Counted from the stretch's first letter, positions 8,501 to 14,199 are shown. The stretch is DNA of 16,846 nt from Pelagophyceae sp. CCMP2097 (GCA_026770575.1 MU657203.1:124179-141024), one strand, 5' to 3'. Program-made: numbers and translations. The notes: generated by a model from the letters alone, not told the origin.

Positions 8501-11500
8501 ACAGAGGACCCAAAAAAGGGAGGAGCAGGACGATGGATTCGGGTTCCAATCTGCGTCAACCCCAAAGGGTCGCGGGTTGTCGAGCGACCACGCCCGTCTT
8601 CGAGAGGTCGGGATCGGGTCGCGGCCAGACCCGCTCAAAGACGGGAAAGGCCAAAACGCACGCAAAGAAAGTAAGGCAACCACGTGACCGCGGCGGCGGC
8701 GCGAACACGGCAATGCCTTCATTGGAGTGGACTGACCGAGGACCCAAAAGGCCTTTCAGGAACGTTCTCCGGAACGATCTCGAGGGGCAGGAACATGCTA
8801 GGGAGCCAGTTGCTGAGATCTCGGCTCTCGGCCCCTGCGGGGCCCTGTACGCGCAGAGTCAAGGGCAAACCCGAACCCGTCCCTGCTCCTGGTGGAAGGC
8901 CGCCTCTGGTCCGTCTCCGGGCTGTCTCAGTCGCAGAGGCCCGTCGAGCGTCGTCTAGGGTCTCTCCAAGAGCGTCGTCTAGGGTCTCTCCGAGGGCCGA
9001 CGAACGTCTCTCCAAGACCGAACATCGCCCGTCGAGCCCCTTCTCCGGGGTCCGCCGAGGGACATGGAAGACCGTCGAGCGTCGCCGGGGATGAGGGACT
9101 CGAGCCAATAAAGGCCGTCGAGAGGTCCGTCTCCGGGCCGTCGAGGCAACGTGCGGGGCCCGTCGACGGTCCAGAAAGCGTCGTCTACGCTGGCACGGGG
9201 TCCATCGAGGGCCGTACGGGGTCCGTCGAGGGCCGTCGTAGGTCCCACGGAGGATGACAAAACCCGTCGAGGGGCCTTTGGAGGGTCATCCAAGGCCGCA
9301 GAGAGTCTGTAGAAGACCGTCTCCGGGCCGTTCGAGGGTCCGTCGAAAGCCGTCAACAAATCGCCTTTGGACCGTACTGAGGTCTGTCGAGGGTCCGTCG
9401 AAAGCCGAGGCAGAGGGACTGTCCAAGGCCGTCTCCGGGCCGTCGGAGGCGGTCGAAAGACAGTAGAAAGACGGTCGAACGTCGTACGAGGCTCGTTGAT
9501 GCGCATAGGATTTTCCGTTCGAGGCCGTTTGGGGGCCGTTGCGAACATTGTCCGTCCAAGGCCGTTGCGAACAATGGAGAGGACCGTCAAAGGCCGCCTC
9601 CGGGCCGTTCTCGCGCCGTCTTTGGGCCGTCGGTGGGCCGTTCTCAGGGTCCGTACGAGGCCGTTGCCACACAAAAGGGTCCGTCGTCTTTGGGCCGTCT
9701 TCGGGCCCGAGGACGGACGGCCTTTGGAGCGCCATCTCCGGCTCATTCAAAAAAGGCCGCTCCCAACCCGCCCGAATGGCACTCTCAAACGGTCCGTTCG
9801 AGTCCGTCCGCTTCGAATCCGCCCGTTTCGAATCCAAACGAACGGCCTTTGGCGATTCGAGGGCTTTTCCACGCGGGCAAGGGCGATCCAAAAGGAGCCC
9901 AGCAAGAACCAAGGGCGATCCCAAAGAGCCGAGACTCACGAACGTCCTCGGGTCGACGCGCGCCGAGCGCACGGGCTGTCCTTCCGAACGCAGGTATTCG
10001 AACAGAATGCCGTCCCAGACGACTTGGAGCGTGGCGAGGATGGCGCGGCCGGCGCCGATTCGAACGCCCTCGTCGGCGACGTGCAAGAGGAGACCGTGTT
10101 TCTTTTCATCCGGCGAGCCGAATTCGCACTCCCGGACGAGGCCCAAAGCGCCACCTACGGCGGTCGCAATCTTGCCCCGAAATGCCGCAGTCGGTCAAAT
10201 CGAAGCAGTCCAAACGGCGAGCCCGTCGCTGCGACAAGGCGCCTCTTCGAGCCCGCGGCAGAGACGGGGCAAAACCGTTCTTCAGAAAAGAAGTCCAAAC
10301 GGCCGACGCGGGAGAGGTTGCCCTCCGCCCTGCAACAAGGAAAGGCTCCTGTGACAAGGCTCCTCTTGCAATGCCTCGGCGACAAAAGCCCGTGCAAAGG
10401 GTCCCTGCGACAACGACCCCGTGGCACGGTCCCCGCGACACGGCCACCGTGACAAGGACCCTGTGTGACAAAAGTCCAAGTGCCAACGTGACAAAAGTCC
10501 TCGCGACGAGTCCATGCGACAAGGTCCCTGTGACAAATTCGCAAAGTCCCTGTGGCTAGGCCCCTGTGGTGAAAAGGTCCCCGTCACGAGGTCCCGTGGC
10601 AAGGTCCCAAGAAAAGGCCCTCGTGACACGTCCCCAGGACGAGGTCCCTGAGGCAAGGTCCCTGAGGCAAGGTCCCTGAGGCAAGGTCCCTGAGGCAAGG
10701 TCCCTGAGGCAAGGTCCCTGAGACAAGGCCCCTGAGACAAGGTCCCTGAGACGGTCGTCCCTCGATGGACGAATTCCAGAGGACGAATTCCAGAGTCTCT
10801 GTGACGAGGGCCCGTGGGTCCCTGTGAAGCAGACCACATTGTCCCTGTGACACGGTCACCGTGGTAAGGACCCTATGCCAAGGTCCCTACGTCGAGGTCC
10901 CCGAAACACGTTTCCCGCAACGAGGTCACCGTCACCCTGAGACGAGGTCCCTTTGACGGAGTCCCTGTGACAGGGGTTCCTTGGACGAGGTCCCAGCGAC
11001 ACGGCCTTTGGACGGCCCTTTGAAGAGGCCTCTATCAGAAGGGGTCCCTCTGGCAAGAGTTCCAGTCAAGGGCCCCGTGCCGAGGGACCCCCGTGCCATG
11101 GGCCCGTGGCGGGGTCCCTGTGGCACCAGGCTATTTGGCCAGGTCCCTGTGACAAGGACCCTATGCCAAGGTCCCTGCGTCAGGTTCCCGTGGCAAAGTC
11201 CCCGAGACACGTTTCCCGGAACGAGGTCCCTGTCACAAGGTCCCGTTGACGACTGTGAGAAGAGCCCCGTGCCACGGCCCTTGTGAAGGCCCTTTGAAGA
11301 GGTCGCTCTCAGGCGAGGTCCCTCCGGGTCGGTCCCTCTGGCAAGAGTTCCAGAGTCTCGAGGTCCCCGTGCCGAGGTCCGCGACGGCGTCTCTGTGACA
11401 GGGCCCTCTGACGAGGGCCCGTGACGGGGTCCCTCTAACAAGGGTCCTCTGAAAGGTCTCAATGACGAGGTCTCTCTGACTCGGCTCATCTGGCAAGAGT

Positions 11501-12710
11501 TGCAGAGGTCCCTGTGACGAGGGCCCCTGGGTCACTGTGAAGGAGGGCACTATGTCCCTGTGGCACCGTCGCCTTGACAAGGACCCGAAGACAAGGTCCC
11601 GTGCCACGGTCCTTGGGAAGGCTCTTTGAAGTGGTCGCATTCAGACGAGGTCCCTCTGACTCGGTCCCTCTGACTCGGTCGCTCTGACTCGGTCTCTCTA
11701 CCAAGAATTCCAGTCCGAGGGGGCCGTGCCGAGGGGTCCGAGACGGGATCCCTGTGACACCGGGCCCTTTGGCCAGGTCCCTGTGACACGGTCGCCGTGA
11801 CAAGGACCCTCAATCAAGGTCCCTGTGTCCAGTGGCAAAGTCCACAAGACACCAGCAACGAGGTCCCCCTCCCAAGGTCCCTTTGACGGGTTCCCTTTGA
11901 AAAAGTGTGACAAGGCAAGACGTCGCTGTGTAGCACGGTCCCGCTCCCGACTTTCCCGTTCCCGAGGACCCGCAAAGGCCTCGGCGACCCAGTGCTACGG
12001 TCCCCGTCGCAGACGAGGCCCCCTGGTCAAAGGCCCTCTCCGAAGATGTCCCCGCGGTCACACAGACGCACAGAGCGAGCCGAGCTCGGCGGGGGTGTGC
12101 CTGTTTGGGTGCGATGGTCGTCACGCGGGCGAATCGTCGGAAAACGGGATTTTTGAAGCTTCGAGTCTCCGACTCACATATCCAGCAGCGTCCCAAGCCC
12201 TTCCCGCAAGTTCAGCGCCAGGCGCCGCTCCTCCTCGGCGAACCTGCGCCGCGGAGTCGGCGGCCGGGGGGGCGGGGCGGGCGAAGAGATTGCGAGGGTC
12301 TTTGGGAAGCGTCTTGCAAGAGGTCTCTGCTTCCGCCTCTGCTTCGGGCGCTCACGGGTCGAGCACCGTCGCCGTCGCGAGGGCGGCGAGCTTGTCGAGC
12401 TTGAATCGCGGCGACTTTTTGACGGCGTCGTCGCGCGCCGCCGACAGCGCTTGGACCGGGGAGAGGGAGAGGGCCGCCTTTTCCCGCCTTGGGGATGTAT
12501 GCGTCAACGGCGACAGCGCGCTGCCCAGCGACGAGAGCGACGCCATCACGAGCGTGAACCGGACCCACGGGCGGTGAAGGAAAGGTTGCTCCGCCGCCCT
12601 TTCTGCTCGGCCGCCGCTGATCGCTCGGCCGCCGCTGGGCGCTCGCCTGCCGACGCCGCCTCTTCAATATACCGCCGCAACCCCCGTCGTCGTCCGGCGC
12701 GGGCCGCAAG
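2423..12710 (-). CDS. multi-exon minus-strand gene, product unrecognised (whole span)
   Basis: Exon-like blocks on the minus strand lie at 12602-12356, 12243-12178, 10154-9940, 8330-8083, 8015 to about 7862, 5257 to about 4623, 2921-2859, 2734-2648 and 2560-2423, with a further candidate at 12710-12605. Several are flanked by clear GT donors and AG acceptors, and four junctions keep the frame exactly. The protein pieces are rich in alanine, leucine and arginine and look mostly alpha-helical, with an acidic stretch in the 5257 exon and a lysine-rich C-terminus. I recognise no named family. Some junctions across the long introns (12178 to 10154, about 4623 to 2921) do not match in phase with the sites I chose, so an exon may be missed, a boundary may be wrong, or two genes may be present. 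The long introns are filled with tandem repeats. Confidence 0.6.
2648..2734 (-). CDS. internal exon (29 codons) of the minus-strand gene
   Basis: Between acceptor CACGAG|GTC and donor CAA|GTGCGT lie exactly 29 codons: VASDGPTASIAAALAVALQV followed by LPSREAALQ. The sequence is an amphipathic alanine/leucine helix. The following intron is 87 bp (2561-2647), the preceding one 124 bp (2735-2858). Both use the same donor hexamer GTGCGT and acceptors ending in GAG, and all three exons join in phase 0, which is the strongest evidence for this model. Confidence 0.65.
2735..2858 (-). repeat. 124 bp intron containing a 35 bp duplication
   Basis: This short intron contains two units starting tacgggtgga at 2788 and 2823, each followed by a/g-aaatctccaaaag, period 35, plus a more diverged third piece near 2762. 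The duplication accounts for most of the intron length. Confidence 0.7.
2859..2921 (-). CDS. internal exon (21 codons) of the minus-strand gene
   Basis: The exon starts after acceptor CGATTAG|GTG and ends ATG|GTGCGT. It encodes VAEAAEAQRRLALAAPVLLA plus a final M, again an alanine-rich helix. The acceptor heptamer resembles those of the exons at 5257 (CGATTAG) and 8330 (TGATTAG), which argues that the three exons are processed by the same machinery in the same orientation. The upstream intron reaches back to about 4622. Confidence 0.6.
3429..3541 (+). repeat. dispersed repeat element, copy 1
   Basis: Shares with 4384-4500 (same strand) and 8562-8668 (opposite strand) the ordered blocks ttttggcc, a GACCCGCGGGTC palindrome or relative, cccgaacccgaccc, gacgggtttggtcg and acccgcgaccc. 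It sits in a long intron of the minus-strand gene. A second GACCCGCGGGTC lies just before it at 3415-3426. No coding capacity is evident; it is probably a short non-autonomous dispersed element. Confidence 0.75.
3599..3640 (-). repeat. 42 bp repeat, left copy (inverted partner at 13169-13210)
   Basis: The reverse complement of this 42 bp segment matches 13169-13210 with one mismatch (an a/c difference at the middle). It contains gctgtttgagggtttgattt and cagtaaatttaaaca. The two copies face each other over about 9.6 kb. Flanking bases do not show an obvious target duplication. Confidence 0.85.
3641..4316. repeat. degenerate 12-13 bp minisatellite in a long intron
   Basis: The region consists of imperfect units around (c)cgtccgaggg-cc (12 bp, clearest at 3881-3930) grading into ggggccgtctcgag (13-14 bp). 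A perfect core of three 13 bp units cgtctccaggggc lies at 4253-4291. It lies in the intron between the exons at 4623 and 2921. Open frames across it are a by-product of the repeat. Confidence 0.85.
4341..4376. repeat. 18 bp tandem duplication with palindromic core
   Basis: tcaacccgcgggttgggt occurs twice in direct tandem without mismatch. Each unit holds the 12 bp palindrome AACCCGCGGGTT. It directly precedes dispersed element copy 2. Confidence 0.9.
4384..4500 (+). repeat. dispersed repeat element, copy 2
   Basis: Same ordered blocks as 3429-3541: gcgttttggccgacccg, the GACCCGCGGGTC palindrome at 4409-4420, aaacccgaacccgaccct, cagacgggtttggtcgtt and aaaccggcgacctttt. It extends a little further right (tgggtgcggcccaaatt) than copy 1. 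It lies in the same long intron. Confidence 0.75.
4623..5257 (-). CDS. large exon(s) of the minus-strand gene, acidic and helical
   Basis: After acceptor CGATTAG|GTG at 5258 a frame runs open for over 600 bp: VNLLRLFLATPGPADGSMRL, then an acidic low-complexity stretch (DVDEAGEAEDASGDGETDGE), then helical sequence including FVEGCVLQATALRLPARVE and CLAFEKHAYDVAAVLDRAEA, and further on SLADALSQAAAQQAAAPLAE and LALWKTLALRSA. Codons are strongly GC-ending except between about 4871 and 4759, where a possible 113 bp intron (donor GTGCGC at 4871, acceptor CTCGAG ending 4759) would keep the frame and remove the atypical part. The 3' boundary is uncertain: a GTGTGG near 4622 is the best visible donor but does not match the phase of the exon at 2921. 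No family recognised. Confidence 0.65.
5470..6200. repeat. degenerate ggccgtctcgagg-type repeat in a long intron
   Basis: Loose repetition of gggccgtctc, gagggaccctcgag and cggccc motifs without a fixed phase. No exon-like segment with flanking splice sites was found. It forms the 3' half (in gene sense) of the intron between exons at about 7862 and 5257. Confidence 0.6.
6204..6506. mobile_element. 303 bp imperfect palindrome, MITE-like fold-back element
   Basis: The two arms are reverse complements with mismatches and small gaps. The ends match perfectly for 10 bp (tacagcagtt at 6204, aactgctgta ending 6506), followed by agtccaaaagcaaaagca, atccaaaacc and aaatctcaata-ggca-atattt in each arm, around an AT-rich centre at about 6330-6375. 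It encodes no transposase. An AT-rich palindrome set in GC-rich intron DNA is typical of a miniature inverted-repeat element. I could not see a clear target-site duplication. Confidence 0.75.
6552..6587. repeat. 18 bp tandem duplication
   Basis: ccgccagcctcgttggac occurs twice without mismatch, followed by shorter ccgtagtgg/ccgtagtga units. It lies just right of the fold-back element, in the same intron. Confidence 0.9.
6740..7550. repeat. degenerate 14 bp minisatellite (gtccctgtgacaag family)
   Basis: Units resembling gtccctgYgacRag recur with much drift, for example ggtccctgcgaaggaccctg, gtccctgtgactc and gtccctgggagacacgg. It is the same family as in the intron at 10380-11920, over 3 kb away. 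In the minus (gene sense) direction it carries few stop codons, so long open frames there are not evidence for a protein. Confidence 0.8.
7551..7610. repeat. 20 bp perfect triplicate
   Basis: tggcggagttccgttgaaag is present three times head to tail with no mismatch (7551-7570, 7571-7590, 7591-7610), at the edge of the 14 bp minisatellite. Perfect identity suggests a recent expansion. Confidence 0.95.
7791..7846. repeat. 28 bp perfect tandem duplication
   Basis: Two identical 28 bp units (7791-7818, 7819-7846), each starting tttgctttgccgttg and ending cttcgcgagg. They lie just past the end of the exon at 8015 on the minus strand and obscure its donor site. Confidence 0.95.
7862..8015 (-). CDS. 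internal exon of the minus-strand gene, charged helix
   Basis: After acceptor CTTTAG|A the frame continues from the previous exon with one base completing a split GAA codon: FERDARDYLMHELEAARGRG, EHYAFSLGLASEQLGELERR, H. This is a charged, heptad-like helix, and joined to the upstream exon it gives DTAALHEFERDARDY with no break. The 3' boundary is not clear: no consensus donor is visible before the 28 bp duplication, and the end given is the approximate limit of coding-like sequence. No family recognised. Confidence 0.6.
8016..8082 (-). other. 67 bp T-rich intron
   Basis: It runs from GTGCAT to TTTAG on the minus strand and is made of repeated TTTTTTGACC/TTTTTTGATC-like blocks. It contains in-frame stops, so it must be removed for the flanking exons to join, and its removal keeps the frame. 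It is one of the best defined introns of the gene. Confidence 0.7.
8083..8330 (-). CDS. internal exon (82 codons + 2 nt) of the minus-strand gene
   Basis: After acceptor TTGATTAG|GTC the exon reads VLALWRQRAFSASGGAGDFR, then PMYVPRHVASRLAQPARAAD, LEGLLRGVEQRELAVKHIEK and KVRTQADYRHVLRLLGDTAA, ending LHE split by donor GA|GTGCAT. The second half is a strongly charged helix that continues into the next exon. The length, acceptor, frame continuity and GC-ending codons make this one of the most convincing exons. I do not recognise the family; helical scaffold or tethering proteins would fit, but that is only a guess from composition. Confidence 0.7.
8562..8668 (-). repeat. dispersed repeat element, copy 3 (inverted)
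   Basis: The reverse complement reads tttgcgtgcgttttggcc, then gcgggtctggccgcgaccc, cccgacctctcgaagacgg and aacccgcgaccctttgg, aligning with 3429-3541 and 4384-4500 in the same order. It is the most diverged copy and lacks an exact GACCCGCGGGTC. It lies in the intron between exons 9940 and 8330. Confidence 0.65.
8870..9760. repeat. degenerate gtcgagggtccgtcg minisatellite in a long intron
   Basis: Units such as ggccgtcgagggtccgtcg, ggccgtctccgggccgt and gtccgtcgaaagccg recur over about 900 bp. The unit differs from the neighbouring 14 bp family but shares the core gg(g)tcc. A perfect 24 bp duplication lies at 8946-8993. It fills most of the 1.6 kb intron between exons ending 9940 and starting 8330. 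Confidence 0.8.
8946..8993. repeat. 24 bp tandem duplication
   Basis: Two units starting gagcgtcgtctagggtctct and ending ccaa and ccga respectively, one mismatch, head to tail. On the minus strand they give the in-frame pair LGETLDDA, which is a repeat artefact. Confidence 0.9.
9940..10154 (-). CDS. internal exon (71 codons) of the minus-strand gene
   Basis: The donor is textbook: TTC|GTGAGT at 9939. The start follows CGTAG|GT at 10155, or possibly GCAAG|ATT about 16 bp further upstream, since the frame is already coding-like there (IATAVGGALGLV). The exon encodes RECEFGSPDEKKHGLLLHVA, DEGVRIGAGRAILATLQVVW, DGILFEYLRSEGQPVRSARV and DPRTF. It is well mixed, globular-looking sequence with GC-ending codons, embedded between two repeat-filled introns. 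The entry phase does not match the exon ending at 12178 with either acceptor, so an exon may be missing between them. No family recognised. Confidence 0.7.
10643..10754. repeat. homogeneous 14 bp array, 8 units
   Basis: Five identical units ggtccctgaggcaa are followed by ggtccctgagacaa, ggcccctgagacaa and ggtccctgagacgg, all in exact 14 bp register. This is the least diverged part of the family and probably the most recent expansion. Confidence 0.95.
11649..11690. repeat. 14 bp array, 3 units (variant)
   Basis: Units ggtccctctgactc, ggtccctctgactc and ggtcgctctgactc in exact 14 bp register, a second local homogenisation of the same family with a different tail. Confidence 0.9.
12178..12243 (-). 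CDS. internal exon (22 codons) of the minus-strand gene
   Basis: Acceptor GCGCAG|G joins in frame to the preceding exon (CC|G restores a proline codon) and donor AT|GTGAGT is consensus. It encodes FAEEERRLALNLREGLGTLL plus D and a split codon, a clear amphipathic helix. The intron before it is 112 bp (12244-12355), bounded GTGAGC...GCGCAG. Confidence 0.65.
12356..12602 (-). CDS. exon of the minus-strand gene, first well supported exon
   Basis: The frame reads RAAEQPFLHRPWVRFTLVMA, SLSSLGSALSPLTHTSPRRE, KAALSLSPVQALSAARDDAV and KKSPRFKLDKLAALATATVL, ending DP with donor CC|GTGAGC. Codons are GC-ending and the peptide is varied. The 5' end is uncertain: I place it after GAGCAG|AA, but a second coding-like frame abuts from upstream. 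A methionine at 12546-12544 could also be the start. The gene context is the same strand and spacing as the downstream 66 bp exon. Confidence 0.6.
12604..12639. repeat. 18 bp tandem duplication in possible coding sequence
   Basis: gctcggccgccgctgatc and gctcggccgccgctgggc stand head to tail, differing at two bases, with a third partial gctcg. Eighteen is a multiple of three, so it adds whole residues in the minus-strand frame. Confidence 0.85.
12605..12710 (-). CDS. possible upstream coding segment in another frame
   Basis: Reads DLLAARAGRRRGLRRYIEEA then ASAGERPAAAERSAAAEQ in a frame that differs from the next exon. It has an in-frame 18 bp duplication (PAAAER/SAAAEQ). No GT donor lies between the two frames, so they can only be joined by splicing from further upstream (GTATAT near 12670) or by a one-base error or shift near the AAAGGG run at 12597-12602. 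Confidence is low. Confidence 0.35.
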
Positions 12711-12785
12711 AAGGTCCCGTGGACGGGGCCGCGCGCGACTCGACGCCCGGCTTGCAGGCCGGCCGATTCGGGCCGAACCGCTCCA

Positions 12786-12988
12786 ACTTAACGACCTTTT
12801 GGCGATTGTTTCACTTCATCGGACTGGACATTCGAAGACGACTTCGACGGCGCTATCCTGCGCGCCTCGCGGCCCGCCGCGCGCGTCCGAGGCTCGGGCC
12901 TTTGCGGCGGTGGCCGGCGCGAGGGACGCCGACTGCCGGCCGCTTTGATTCCGACTCAACGACCTTTTGGCGATCATTTCAGTTGTCG
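12786..12988. repeat. diverged direct repeat around aacgaccttttggcgat
   Basis: 12786-12821 and 12954-12988 share aacgaccttttggcgat exactly, then tttca-tt-tcg, each preceded by a ggccggccg-type block. It lies just left of the AT-rich island. Confidence 0.7.
12898..12933. repeat. segment duplicated at 13829-13870
   Basis: gggcctttgcgg, ggccgg and cgcgagggacgccgac occur in the same order at 13829-13870 with a short insertion. The two copies flank the AT-rich island in direct orientation. Confidence 0.65.
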
Positions 12989-13134
12989 CAGTGCAGACGG
13001 ATTTTCTAGCAGGATTTACCTCAAAATACCACACAAATACCAAATCGTGTCCCAAAATACCACAATTTATCACAAAAATAAGCCCATGCAATTTCCGGAT
13101 GATATCAGAAAACCCGAGAAGTAGTACATTGAAG

Positions 13135-13191
13135 ATCACTGTTTAAATTGTACTGACTATTAAATCACTGTTTAAATTTACTGACTATTAA
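13135..13191. repeat. 29/28 bp tandem duplication
   Basis: atcactgtttaaattgtact plus gactattaa at 13135-13163 is repeated at 13164-13191 with one base deleted (aaatttact for aaattgtact). The second unit runs into the 42 bp inverted repeat copy. Confidence 0.9.
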
Positions 13192-13210
13192 ATCAAACCC
13201 TCAAACAGCG
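13169..13210 (+). repeat. 42 bp repeat, right copy (inverted partner at 3599-3640)
   Basis: tgtttaaatttactgactat, then taaatcaaaccctcaaacagcg; the reverse complement matches 3599-3640 with a single mismatch. The orientation is that of terminal inverted repeats, but no target duplication or transposase was found. Confidence 0.85.
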
Positions 13211-13449
13211 CGGGGCAATCGCAAAAGGAAATGGGGGGAGGGGAAGTTCGGAGGCGGAGGCGACGGACGGGCGATTAAATTACTGTCGAATTTGCCTAAC
13301 AGAAATCGCCAAATTTAACTATTTTTAGCGCGTGCGTTCTGGCCGCCCCCTCCAGTCGTACTAGTTGCCGCCTCGGAGACCAGCGCGCGAAGAAGAAACT
13401 TCCCAAACCGCGAAAAAACAAAAACCACTAAAGGAAACAAGAAAAGGCC

Positions 13450-13508
13450 GTACAACTTGGACAGGCGCGATCGGGCGCAGTGCCCCATCACGACTGTCCA
13501 AGTTGTAC
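13450..13508. other. perfect 15 bp inverted repeat, hairpin with 29 nt loop
   Basis: gtacaacttggacag (13450-13464) and ctgtccaagttgtac (13494-13508) are exact reverse complements. The loop contains gcgcgatcgggcgcagtgcc. It lies in the AT-rich island. It could be a structured RNA, a protein-binding palindrome or the remnant of a small inverted-repeat element; the sequence alone does not decide. Confidence 0.9.
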
Positions 13509-14199
13509 GTACTGTCCTTGGCGCCTTTATCGACTTTTAATTTGGGCACTAAGGGTTTAGACTTGATTAACTACTAAATTTAGAAGCTTTCGCAGAGATT
13601 CGCCAAAATAAGGGTAGTTCATGAAAAGCCAACACGCGCCTCCGGGGCGTCTCGCGGTAGTGGTTGGCGTGGCGCCACTCATTATTCAAGGGCAAAAAAA
13701 AGTTAAATAATTTCCGGTGATAATCTAATTCGACAGTGGATTTGATTTCGGCATTGGTTCGTCTGGCCGCTGCAGCTCTCCTGCGCAGGTGCGCGCCGCG
13801 GCCCGCCCATCGCTTCCGAGTTCTGCGAGGGCCTTTGCGGGTTGGCCGGGCCGGCGCGAGGGACGCCGACAGCGACGCCGCCTGCAAGGCCTAGCGGAGC
13901 GCGGTCCTCCGCGGTCCTTTGAGGTCCTTCTCGCCGCGCGTTCCTCGAGTTGCCGACCCTCGACTGCGGAAACCTTCGCTCGCCATGCTCGAGCTGGACT
14001 GGCCGGCCTGGCCGGCGGTGAGCGTGCTTCGGCCGCGGAAGAAGACTTTACGGAAGAAGCCCGACGACGGTGCGTCCCTTCGTTGGACTCTGACCCGTCG
14101 TCGTCGCGTGAGACTCTGCGTTGGTGTTGAGACTCTGCGTTCGTGGTCCGCGCCCTCGTCGCGACGCGTCGCGATGCGCGACTCGGCGTCGCAAAGAGC

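Larger units (their letters stand above)
10380..11920. repeat. 14 bp minisatellite filling a 2 kb intron
   Basis: Nearly the whole intron between the donor at 12177 and the exon at 10154 is built of drifted copies of ggtccctgtgacaa. Locally homogenised arrays occur at 10643-10754 and 11649-11690. Written on the minus strand, the unit has no stop codon in any frame or across junctions, so open frames such as the one giving repeated LPQGPCLRDLAS peptides are artefacts. Occasional gaattccag and ccctttgaag blocks recur about every 350-400 bp, hinting at a larger unit. Confidence 0.9.
12960..13780. other. AT-rich island between divergent genes, candidate promoter region
   Basis: Base composition changes sharply from GC-rich to AT-rich at about 13,010, remains low in GC to about 13,340 and is mixed to about 13,740. 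Coding evidence runs leftward on the minus strand before it and rightward on the plus strand after it. It holds the 28/29 bp tandem, the 42 bp inverted-repeat copy and a 15 bp hairpin. I find no confident TATA box, and no exon with splice sites. Confidence 0.5.

Noticed and set aside
8979..9746. 255-codon minus-strand Arg/Pro-rich frame
   Set aside because: Lies wholly in the gtcgagggtccgtcg minisatellite, downstream of a consensus GTGAGT donor, so it reads as intron.
9367..10559. Overlapping plus-strand frames of 271-361 codons
   Set aside because: They are antisense to the exon at 10154-9940 and run through repeats on both sides; the minus strand has the splice sites and the better codon pattern.
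10643..10754. Regular spaced repeats suggestive of a CRISPR array
   Set aside because: The units are contiguous 14-mers without unique spacers, in an intron of a eukaryotic gene.
10282..10839. 185-codon minus-strand frame with repeated LPQGPCLRDLAS peptide
   Set aside because: The 14-residue peptide repeat is simply three rotations of a 14 bp DNA unit with no stop codon; no motif, start context or splice support.
13567..13887. 106-codon minus-strand frame reading HANHYRETPRRRVLAFHELP
   Set aside because: Looked protein-like at first, but lies in the AT-rich island with mixed codon use, no recognisable motif and no splice context.
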